This document shows, piece by piece, positions 14,618-20,162 of a stretch of DNA of 20,162 bases. Location of the stretch: NCBI GenBank assembly GCA_964632355.1, contig CAZWBW010000051.1, forward strand, positions 1 through 20,162. Reading direction: 5' to 3'. Both the position numbers and the translations under genes were made by a program. Each line of letters starts with the position of its first letter. The first letter of the stretch is position 1. The notes under the pieces were generated by a model that worked only from the letters and a program-made list of their open reading frames with translations, was not told where the DNA came from and ran no database searches. This stretch comes from JALOAP01 sp964632355 (GTDB lineage: Bacteria; Chloroflexota; Dehalococcoidia; Tepidiformales; Tepidiformaceae).

Positions 14618-15274
14618 ATGGTTTCAGGGTGTTCACCGATAGTATCCGGAACCATGACCAAACGTCCCCAGGTTGAGCTACCGTCCCTCGCGTTAACTTT
14701 TCATGAGTTGCGCGCTCCCCTTGGCTTCGTTGCGAGTGCCGCCACCCTGATCGCGGACGAGGCATCTGAACCTGTAATGCAGGAGCAGGCGCTCATGATC
14801 ATGCGGGCCGCAAACCGCATGCTCACCTCCGCCCGGGCGGTACTCCTGGCCGCTTCGAGCGCTCCACCGCCAACCGACCAGTTCTTCGACCTCCACGCCT
14901 CAATTCAGCACGTGATCGATGACATGCGCTGGACGGGCCTGCGGATGGAGCAGAACGGCCCGCACCAGGGTCCAGTCGTCACCGGCTCGGCCGAGGAATT
15001 CGAAGCCCTCCTATCTTCGCTGCTTTTGAACGCCTGGGATCACGGTGATCGCGCCCATCCGGTCGTGGTGAACGTCCACGAAGGCGCCAACCAGGTATCG
15101 GTTTCGGTTACAAACCGGTGCTCAGCTACACCGCGGCACAACGGACTGGGCCTCGGCACAGTTGTGGTATCCCGCCTGGCGGAGCGCATCGGCGCTGCCG
15201 TCACCTACCAGGAGCGGGATGGCTGGTTTACCAGCCTCATCGAACTGCGGCCACGAGGAGCCGCGCTCCCATGA
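14618..15274 (+). CDS. Sensor-less histidine kinase (HisKA-like plus HATPase)
   Basis: A short soluble histidine kinase of 218 residues, or 206 if the ATG at 14654 is used; neither start has a strong ribosome binding site. The H-box is TFHELRAPLGFV, with His29 as phospho-acceptor. The N-box is LLSSLLLNAWDHG (Asn138). The G2 glycine loop is NGLGLGTVVVSRLAERIGA (about 175-193). The usual G1 DxGxG is missing: that region reads SVTNRCSATPRH. There is no membrane segment, PAS, GAF or other input domain, so it must sense through a partner or act as a phosphotransfer module. The intact receiver at 16252-16956 is the obvious candidate partner. The stop overlaps the start of a small open frame (ATGA). 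Confidence 0.8.
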   Translation: MVSGCSPIVSGTMTKRPQVELPSLALTFHELRAPLGFVASAATLIADEASEPVMQEQALMIMRAANRMLTSARAVLLAASSAPPPTDQFFDLHASIQHVIDDMRWTGLRMEQNGPHQGPVVTGSAEEFEALLSSLLLNAWDHGDRAHPVVVNVHEGANQVSVSVTNRCSATPRHNGLGLGTVVVSRLAERIGAAVTYQERDGWFTSLIELRPRGAALP

Positions 15275-15501
15275 CTGTTTCGCTGACCGTAGAGGCCACC
15301 CCCGGCTCCCGCAGGCAATTTACATTTCGTAATGCCTTCGCGCCTGGGACACATCTTCGTATGATTTACTCTGGTGCGATCCACTCAGCACTTTCGTTAA
15401 GAAGGGCCCGTCTGTACAGGTTGCGCACAAGTGATAAGAGTTCGCACCCGTACACCAAAAAGTTCGAAACCATATTGACTCTTGTAGTTGACAATCCCTA
15501 G
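15271..15501 (+). CDS. Possible small protein, 76 residues, unknown
   Basis: This open frame starts at an ATG overlapping the stop of the histidine kinase gene (ATGA), the same coupling seen in real operon pairs nearby. The product, MTVSLTVEATPGSRRQFTFR..., has no motif I recognise. The first 20 codons have the window's usual GC-rich third positions, but the rest is AT-richer, and its end overlaps the TTGAC-rich promoter region of the next gene. It may be a real small protein, a decayed gene or chance. Confidence 0.28.
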   Translation: MTVSLTVEATPGSRRQFTFRNAFAPGTHLRMIYSGAIHSALSLRRARLYRLRTSDKSSHPYTKKFETILTLVVDNP

Positions 15502-15517
15502 ATTGACATCCTATTTC
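15475..15517 (+). promoter_or_regulatory. Promoter region with three TTGAC elements before the LuxR-type gene
   Basis: TTGACT (15475-15480) and two perfect TTGACA hexamers (15488-15493 and 15503-15508) lie in an AT-rich stretch. The middle one has TATTTC at 15512-15517 after an 18-base spacer, and the first has TAGATT after an 18-base spacer. The LuxR-type gene begins at 15538. This is the most promoter-like sequence in the window. The repeats could be overlapping start sites or an operator. Confidence 0.45.
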
Positions 15518-15537
15518 CCTGGCGGGGTAATTGCATA

Positions 15538-16239
15538 ATGTGTTCTGCTGATCCAGCCGCGGGCGCCGCACAGGTCCCGCGATGGCACAGCGCATCCCCT
15601 GGCGCTGGCCCAAATCGTCGGCCGATTCGCCTCTGTGTTCGCTCCAGCGAAAGCATCGCGTCCACCCTCATCACCGCGTACCTGAAGTCCAACTGTCCCG
15701 ATGCCGAGGTCTTCCAGGAAAACGATAACGCAACCTTTGGGGGCGTTCGCGTTGAGCTCGCAGGTAACGGCAGGTGGATGTTCGTGGCGGCGAGTTTTGA
15801 AGAAACCGCGCACCTGGCCCGCGCTGTAGCCGAAGGCGCGTCCGCCGCAATCTCCCTCGGCGCACGGCCCGAGGAAATGCAGCTCGCGCTCCAGGCGCTT
15901 ATCAGCGGGCACGGCTTCTACCTTTCGCCCTCCTCCGCACGCTGGATGGCCGAGGCAGCCCTCGCCCGGTCGGAGCCCCACGCCGAAGAGCGCCCCAGCG
16001 ACCTCCCGGCGCTTACCGCTCGCGAGCAAGAAGTCCTGTACCTCGTGTCTGAAGGGCTGAGCAACGAGGAAATCGCCCGTGCGCTCACCATCTCGGCCAA
16101 CACGGTGCGCACGCACCTCCATTCGCTTGCCCTGAAGCTCGAAACGAACAGCCGCGCCAGCCTCATCGCGAAGGCGCGCGACTTGCTCCCGGCCAGCCGC
16201 GGGCCCGAGCCCGTGCTGCTCATCGATAGAACAGCCTGA
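15538..16239 (+). CDS. LuxR/NarL-type transcription regulator with degenerate receiver
   Basis: A 233-residue protein with a clear LuxR-type helix-turn-helix at about 159-213: LTAREQEVLYLVSEGLSNEEIARALTISANTVRTHLHSLALKL. The first half (about 29-140) has the size and ending (ALQALISGHGFYLS) of a NarL-type receiver, but I see neither the N-terminal acidic pair nor a phospho-accepting Asp. It therefore probably does not respond to phosphorylation in the normal way. The ATG at 15538 has a GGGG run 10 bases upstream; the first 28 residues look non-conserved, so the true start could be later, although no good alternative is present. It follows a strong promoter-like region and is 12 bp from the next gene. 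Confidence 0.8.
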   Translation: MCSADPAAGAAQVPRWHSASPGAGPNRRPIRLCVRSSESIASTLITAYLKSNCPDAEVFQENDNATFGGVRVELAGNGRWMFVAASFEETAHLARAVAEGASAAISLGARPEEMQLALQALISGHGFYLSPSSARWMAEAALARSEPHAEERPSDLPALTAREQEVLYLVSEGLSNEEIARALTISANTVRTHLHSLALKLETNSRASLIAKARDLLPASRGPEPVLLIDRTA

Positions 16240-16251
16240 GAGGTCGCCCCC

Positions 16252-16956
16252 ATGCTTGCTCTCGTTGTCGAAGACGACCAGGACTACGCATCCATCATCG
16301 AGTACACCCTGAAGCGCGGCGGGCATGACGTCGTCGTCGCACTCACCAGCAGCGCCGCCATCAACTTCTGCAAGCGAAAGCGCCCCGAGCTGGTGTTGCT
16401 CGACGTTCGCCTGCCCGATGGCTCCGGCTACGAACTCTGCAAGGCCCTGCGGCAGTCCAACCCGGACCTCCCCATGCTCTTCCTTTCGTCCATGGACTCG
16501 CCTGCCGCCATTGTCGAAGGCCTCCAGCAGGGCGCCGATGACTACCTCACCAAGCCCTTCCACCCGTCCGAGTTGCTTGCCCGTGTCTCGGCGATCGTTC
16601 GCCGTGCCGGCCGGTCGGCTCCCGGGGCCGAGCGCGCCGCGCGCCGCATCGAAACCAGCGGGTTCGTCGTTGACCTCGACGAATCCCGGGCACACTACCT
16701 CGGGCGCGATCTCCAGTGCACCCCAACCGAGATCGAAATTCTTGCGGAACTTCTCAGCTACCCCGGTGAAGTGCTGAGTTACCAGTTCCTCACCAACAAG
16801 ATCTGGGGCTATACCAACGTTCACGATTCGACCATGCTCAAGGGCCACGTGAGCGCCCTTCGCCGCAAACTCCGCGAGGCCAACGTGCCCGATCGGCTGG
16901 TCCAGACCGTACATAACGTTGGCTACACCTTCATGCCCGAAGTGGATGGGGAGTGA
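16252..16956 (+). CDS. OmpR/PhoB-family response regulator
   Basis: A 234-residue two-component response regulator. The receiver (1-115) is intact: acidic pocket Asp8-Asp9 in VVEDDQDY, phospho-acceptor Asp51 in LVLLDVRLPDGSG, Ser79-Ser80 in LFLSSMD and Lys101 in DDYLTKPF. The winged-helix DNA-binding domain spans about 135-231. It includes CTPTEIEILAELLSYPGEVLSYQFLTNKIWG, the recognition helix in STMLKGHVSALRRKL, and the wing hairpin VQTVHNVGYTF. The ATG at 16252 has GAGAGG upstream. It is the only regulator here with a complete receiver, so it is the best candidate target of the histidine kinase at 14618 and a candidate binder of the CTAGTC repeats; both links are inference. Confidence 0.93.
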   Translation: MLALVVEDDQDYASIIEYTLKRGGHDVVVALTSSAAINFCKRKRPELVLLDVRLPDGSGYELCKALRQSNPDLPMLFLSSMDSPAAIVEGLQQGADDYLTKPFHPSELLARVSAIVRRAGRSAPGAERAARRIETSGFVVDLDESRAHYLGRDLQCTPTEIEILAELLSYPGEVLSYQFLTNKIWGYTNVHDSTMLKGHVSALRRKLREANVPDRLVQTVHNVGYTFMPEVDGE

Positions 16957-16958
16957 CC

Positions 16959-17639
16959 ATGCGCCTGGCAGTTGTCGAATCCGGGGACATGGCAGCGGAG
17001 CTCTTCTCCTTCGCAGCCCGCAACCAGTCTCACAGCGTCGTCTCCCTACGGAGCCCGGAAGAACTCCTGAAGCCGTTGCCGTTCCCCCCGGCCGCAGTCG
17101 CGCTGTTCGACTCCGGGAAGGGGGGAATCGACGCAAACACCGTTGCAAGCGTCCGCAAGGCGCTGCCGGAAGCCGCGATGGTAGTGGTCAGCCCATCGCG
17201 CTCGCCGGAGCAGCGGACGGAACTCCTTCGCGCCGGCGCCTTTGATGTCGTGGGCCAGCCTGTCGACCCGTTCGAGCTCCTGCTGAAGCTCTCGACCTGG
17301 TCCGCTCGCAGCGGTCCGGAAGACGCATCCGAACTGCGGGTTGAGCTCTCCGACCTGATGGTTGACGCCGAACGTTACCGTGCAACCAAGAACGGCCAGC
17401 CGCTGAACCTCACTCCGCTGGAGCTTCGAATTCTCTACTGCCTGGCCGCTCACTCGCCGAACCTCACCCCCTCCGAGCGCCTGCTCTCGTTCGGCTGGGG
17501 CATCCTCGAGGATCCGGACACATCGCTCATCCGGACGCACGTCTGCCACATCCGGCGCAAGCTCGAAAAGGCCGGCGGCAAACCGTTCACCATCAAGTCG
17601 AAGCACACCCTCGGGTATACGCTCACCATCGAACCCTGA
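16959..17639 (+). CDS. OmpR-type winged-helix regulator with atypical receiver
   Basis: A 226-residue protein made of a receiver-like domain (1-115) and an OmpR/PhoB-type winged helix (about 130-226, with LTPLELRILYCLAAHSPNLTPSERLL and the recognition helix DTSLIRTHVCHIRRKLEKAGG). Asp51 is kept in ALFDSGKGG, but the acidic pocket is reduced to VVESGD and the conserved Lys is replaced in VVGQPVDP, so normal phosphorylation signalling is doubtful. The ATG at 16959 was chosen because GGGGAG lies six to seven bases upstream; a GTG at 16953 overlaps the previous stop but is too close to that site. It is almost certainly co-transcribed with the intact regulator just upstream, perhaps as a heterodimer partner or antagonist. 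Confidence 0.85.
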   Translation: MRLAVVESGDMAAELFSFAARNQSHSVVSLRSPEELLKPLPFPPAAVALFDSGKGGIDANTVASVRKALPEAAMVVVSPSRSPEQRTELLRAGAFDVVGQPVDPFELLLKLSTWSARSGPEDASELRVELSDLMVDAERYRATKNGQPLNLTPLELRILYCLAAHSPNLTPSERLLSFGWGILEDPDTSLIRTHVCHIRRKLEKAGGKPFTIKSKHTLGYTLTIEP

Positions 17640-17672
17640 GGCTGTTTCCGGACTCGCGTTCAACACCTGCCG

Positions 17673-17706
17673 AACAGGGCTCCTTCATCTTCGAGGGAGC
17701 CCTGTT
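17673..17706 (+). terminator. Strong hairpin, probable intrinsic terminator or attenuator
   Basis: AACAGGGCTCC (17673-17683) pairs perfectly with GGAGCCCTGTT (17696-17706), an 11-bp stem with a 12-base loop, followed by only a short T run (TTTG in total). It lies 33 bases after the regulator stop at 17639 and ends 15 bases before the next ATG, touching the ribosome binding region of that gene. It is probably the end of the regulator operon, but it could also limit read-through into the glycosyltransferase gene. Confidence 0.65.
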
Positions 17707-17721
17707 TGCTGGAGTCGCGCA

Positions 17722-18510
17722 ATGCCCCCTGCGCTACCACATCGCCTGGTTGGCCCTGTCCCAGTCTTCGAAGGGGACGGCGACGCAGCCGTCAACTTCT
17801 GCCTCGACGCAATCCGCCGGGGCGACGGCGCCTGGGTCGCGACCGCCAATCTCGATTACCTCGCCCGGGCCCGCCGCGACCCGGAACTCCGCACGCTACT
17901 GAAGCAGGCCTCCATCGTCGTCGCCGATGGTGCGCCAGTTGCGTGGCTGGCCCGGATCGCCGGGGCGCGGCACACCACGCGCCTCGCCGGTGTCGATCTC
18001 GTCGCCGAGCTCTTCCAGCGCTCAACGCAGCCACTCCGGGTTGCGCTCTACGGCTCCACTCCACGCATCGCCGAAGCAGCAGCGGCGCGGTTCCAGGCCA
18101 CCTACCCCAACGTCCAGGTCGCGGCCGTCATCTGCCCACCCTTCGCTGAGCGAACGCCCGCACAGGAGGCATACGAGCGCGGGCTGCTGTGCTCGGTTGC
18201 GCCCGACGTTGTGCTCGTCGCGCTCGGGTGCCCGAAGCAGGAGCACCTCATCGCCAGCTACCGCGAGGCCTGTCCCGGGGCGGTCTGGATTGGCGTGGGC
18301 GGCACGTTCGACTTCTATGCCGGCCGCCGGCGGCGCGCACCCCGCGTCGTTCAGCGTATCGGCGGCGAATGGCTCGTTCGTCTTGCCCAGGAACCGGGGA
18401 GGCTTTGGCGCCGCTACTTTCTCCACGATATCCCCGCCCTCTTCGCAACGGCGCCGTTCTGTCTCGCTGCTCGCCTTCGAACGCGCTCAACCTCACCCGC
18501 AACCGAGTGA
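17722..18510 (+). CDS. WecG/TagA/CpsF-family glycosyltransferase
   Basis: A 262-residue GT26-family enzyme, which usually adds N-acetylmannosamine or a related aminosugar to an undecaprenyl-linked sugar in wall or capsule polymer synthesis. Family motifs are clear: WVATANLDYLARARRDPELR (38-57, Asn43), IVVADGAPVAWLAR (65-78, with Asp69 as the proposed catalytic base), LVALGCPKQE (165-174) and GVGGTFDFYAGRRRRAPRVVQ (191-211). The C-terminal tail GGEWLVRLAQEPGRLWRRYFLHD is the membrane-targeting or active-site-completing appendage of TagA-like proteins. The ATG at 17722 has a GGAG site. It is set among regulators and separated from them by a hairpin upstream. Its exact sugar is not determined by the sequence. 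Confidence 0.92.
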   Translation: MPPALPHRLVGPVPVFEGDGDAAVNFCLDAIRRGDGAWVATANLDYLARARRDPELRTLLKQASIVVADGAPVAWLARIAGARHTTRLAGVDLVAELFQRSTQPLRVALYGSTPRIAEAAAARFQATYPNVQVAAVICPPFAERTPAQEAYERGLLCSVAPDVVLVALGCPKQEHLIASYREACPGAVWIGVGGTFDFYAGRRRRAPRVVQRIGGEWLVRLAQEPGRLWRRYFLHDIPALFATAPFCLAARLRTRSTSPATE

Positions 18511-18599
18511 CCACCTGACTGTCTCTCTACAACGTGTTTACAGCCTGCCCGCAATCATTTGCTACGAACACGGGGCAACCGGCCCTGTTGGAGTCAGCC

Positions 18600-18639
18600 C
18601 GGTTCCTCCGCGATTCGAACCGAGACACCTTTCCGGTTC
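18600..18639. repeat. Alternating CGGTTC / GAACCG / CGGTTC half-sites at exact 17-bp steps
   Basis: CGGTTC at 18600-18605, its reverse complement GAACCG at 18617-18622, and CGGTTC again at 18634-18639. The steps are exactly 17 bp and the loops exactly 11 bases, so the middle element can pair with either neighbour. It lies 60 bp upstream of the regulator gene starting at 18700. It may be an operator with three half-sites or an RNA leader with two alternative hairpins. Confidence 0.4.
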
Positions 18640-18699
18640 ACGGGGCGGAGCTAATCGGGGGTACAGCCGGGAGACCGAGTCCATGAAGCAGGTAACCCA

Positions 18700-19485
18700 A
18701 TGCCTACCTCCACCGGCCAAGAACTATCCCGGCACCCACCCGAGAGCGTGAACGGCTCAACCGACACCACGCCGGAGGGCTCCGCGGACCTCCTTACCTT
18801 CGTCCTGCACCGGCGCTCATACCCGGCGGCCGAAATCATTTCCATGCTCATGCACAACGGCCTGAGCGTGACCGACCGCCCCCTCGACGATCAATCGCTC
18901 GAGCTCGTCCGGCAACTCGAACCACGCGTCATCATCCTCGCGCTCGAATCAGGCGACGATCGCGATGTCGAAGCCGTGCAATCGCTCCGCCAGGTGAGCG
19001 ACGCCTACATCATCCTCTACGTTCGGCGGCCGGACCTCGGGGGAGTCGCGCGTGCCATCGAAGCCGGCGCCGACGTCTTCCTCCGCGAATCCGATGGCAT
19101 CCAGCTCCTCGAAGCCTTCATCAAGAGCTTCGTGCGCCGCGATGCCTCCGGCACCGCGCACCGCGCGCCCGTCAATGTCGTCGGCGACCTGACGCTCCGG
19201 CCTGCTCAACGGCTCGTTGAATGCCGCGGCAAGAGCGTCCGGCTTACCGCGCTGGAGTTCGCGATCCTGTCCGCGCTGGCATCGTCGCCCGGCCAGGTCA
19301 TGTCCCCCGTCGCCATCCTCCAGGCCGCGGGCATTCCAGATCCGCGCCCCTCCACGGTCAGCCAGCTCAAGGTGCACGTGCTTCGCATCCGCCGGAAGCT
19401 CCGCGAGATCTGCCCCGATCACGAGTACATCGTGAATCTGCGGGGCGCGGGCTACATGCTCGACCGCTCCGGCGGCCCCGACTGA
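18700..19485 (+). CDS. Winged-helix transcription regulator with degenerate receiver
   Basis: A 261-residue protein. After about 30 low-complexity residues comes a receiver-like domain (about 31-147) that has lost its active site: no N-terminal acidic pair (LTFVLHRRSY), Ala81 where the phospho-accepting Asp should be (VIILALESG), and FLRESDG in place of the Lys motif. It ends in an OmpR/PhoB-type winged helix (about 160-256) with LTALEFAILSALASSPGQVMSPVAIL, the recognition helix STVSQLKVHVLRIRRKL, and the wing YIVNLRGAGYML. It should bind DNA independently of phosphorylation. The ATG at 18700 has only a weak GCAGG site. A better site precedes an ATG at 18683 in another frame, which yields only a 22-residue peptide. 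Confidence 0.82.
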   Translation: MPTSTGQELSRHPPESVNGSTDTTPEGSADLLTFVLHRRSYPAAEIISMLMHNGLSVTDRPLDDQSLELVRQLEPRVIILALESGDDRDVEAVQSLRQVSDAYIILYVRRPDLGGVARAIEAGADVFLRESDGIQLLEAFIKSFVRRDASGTAHRAPVNVVGDLTLRPAQRLVECRGKSVRLTALEFAILSALASSPGQVMSPVAILQAAGIPDPRPSTVSQLKVHVLRIRRKLREICPDHEYIVNLRGAGYMLDRSGGPD

Positions 19486-19693
19486 CGCACAACATCGCCT
19501 CAACAGCTCCCCAACAGCGATCCACCTGGGCGCCCCGTAACGTAGGCCCCGCGAGGTTTCCGCGCGTTTTGCGAAGAACGGCAGAGTTGCGAGGGGAGTG
19601 ACGCTAACCTTCCGTGCCGTTCACGCGTTGCAATTCGTAGCGGGGCCGCGGGCGGGGGGACGTATGTGCCGAGACTGCCAGGGGAGCAAGAGC

Positions 19694-20113
19694 ATGGAGC
19701 GCCGGAGTCGCACAGCGGGGTTTGAACCTCAATCGTTCAGGTCGGCCCTCCGCGTCGCTCACCGCCTTTCTGACGAGGTTGCTCGCCTTGGCGCCTACGC
19801 GCTCACAAACCAGAGCCGGGCAGAAGCAGCCGCACACGAGATCGTCGAAACGTTCGAATACCTCTGTTCGGAACGCAGCAATGCCGACGAGGTCGATGCC
19901 CTCGCTCAGAACGTCGTCGATCGGCTCATGCGCCTGAAACGGTTGCTCTCAACCCCCGCAACCATTCGCACCGTCCCCGAACCTGTTCGCGCCACCATCT
20001 TCGCAGAAATGGCGGCGCTGGACGGTACCGTTTCCGAATTCCTTCGCTCCCGCTGGCCAGGCCCCGGCACTCCGCCGCCGACCTCACGAATCCGCCGCCC
20101 GCCGCGGGGCTGA
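19694..20113 (+). CDS. Small helical protein of unknown function
   Basis: A 139-residue protein that I do not recognise. From about residue 12 to 125 it looks entirely alpha-helical, with heptad-like spacing (FRSALRVAHRLSDEVARLGAYAL, AAAHEIVETFEYLCSERSNADEVDALAQNVVDRLMRLKRLL), and it ends in a Pro/Arg-rich tail. The shape could suit a helical-bundle adaptor or phosphotransfer-like protein, but no phosphotransfer His motif is evident and I assign no function. The ATG at 19694 was chosen for GGGGAG seven bases upstream. An in-frame ATG at 19664, also with a G-rich site, would add ten residues, and a GTG at 19598 is possible. It follows the winged-helix regulator after about 210 bp. Confidence 0.6.
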   Translation: MERRSRTAGFEPQSFRSALRVAHRLSDEVARLGAYALTNQSRAEAAAHEIVETFEYLCSERSNADEVDALAQNVVDRLMRLKRLLSTPATIRTVPEPVRATIFAEMAALDGTVSEFLRSRWPGPGTPPPTSRIRRPPRG

Positions 20114-20162
20114 ACACTCTTGCCCGCCGCGATCCGACCTCGCAGAATCGGATGTAGGGAGA

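Noticed and set aside
15511..17148. 545-codon minus-strand frame opposite the regulators
   Set aside because: It covers two clear plus-strand regulators with helix-turn-helix and receiver motifs; the frame itself shows no domain.
18599..18660. tRNA-like T-loop sequence (TTCGAA flanked by GC-rich arms)
   Set aside because: The five-base T stem does not pair on either strand and no anticodon or acceptor stem can be drawn.
18683..18751. 22-residue open frame with a GGGAG site just before the regulator at 18700
   Set aside because: It lies mostly inside the regulator gene in another frame and has no leader-peptide features such as runs of one regulatory codon.
1..20162. CRISPR array, insertion sequence or attachment site
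   Set aside because: I saw no regularly spaced repeats with spacers, no transposase or integrase motifs and no long terminal inverted repeats anywhere in the window.

Overview
The window is GC-rich, densely packed bacterial DNA. Shine-Dalgarno sites are good, and many stop and start codons overlap (ATGA or GTGA). No rRNA, tRNA or taxon-specific marker is visible, so the host is uncertain. The gene mix suggests Chloroflexota: stand-alone lasso B1 and B2 genes, an HPr-kinase-like tailoring enzyme, and several regulators with decayed receiver domains. This is inference; an actinobacterial or other GC-rich host is not excluded.

Left part (1-7525): cell-surface or exopolysaccharide genes. A secreted protein runs off the left edge on the minus strand, followed by a mostly empty 490 bp stretch and a family 2 glycosyltransferase (minus). 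A DegT-type sugar aminotransferase stands alone on the plus strand. A tight four-gene minus-strand operon reads glucose-1-phosphate cytidylyltransferase (rfbF), NAD-dependent sugar epimerase/dehydratase, NDP-sugar C-methyltransferase, then a second family 2 glycosyltransferase. It should make and attach a modified CDP-hexose. No recognisable CDP-glucose 4,6-dehydratase of the RfbG type lies in the window.

Middle part (7753-14529): a complete lasso peptide (RiPP) operon on the plus strand. Its order is B1 (leader-binding RRE), B2 (leader peptidase), C (macrolactam synthetase), a 41-residue precursor A at 10384-10509, an HPr-kinase-like peptide kinase, an ABC-2 exporter (ATPase and permease) and a family-5 nucleotidyltransferase. 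The precursor has the YxxPxLxxxG leader motif, Thr at leader position -2, core Gly1 and a single ring-closing acid at core Asp8. Its core ends in Ser, the acceptor of known lasso kinases. The predicted product is an 8-membered-ring lasso peptide, C-terminally phosphorylated and possibly decorated further by the nucleotidyltransferase. The precursor has the strongest ribosome binding site in the window and lies between two hairpins, which suggests it is made in excess over its enzymes.

Right part (14530-20162): regulators on the plus strand. These are a sensor-less histidine kinase preceded by four CTAGTC-type direct repeats about one helical turn apart, a LuxR-type regulator with a degenerate receiver, an intact OmpR/PhoB response regulator, two winged-helix regulators with degenerate receivers, and a WecG/TagA glycosyltransferase between the latter two. 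The last gene is a small helical protein of unknown function. Whether these regulators control the lasso operon, the polysaccharide genes or neither cannot be decided from the sequence.
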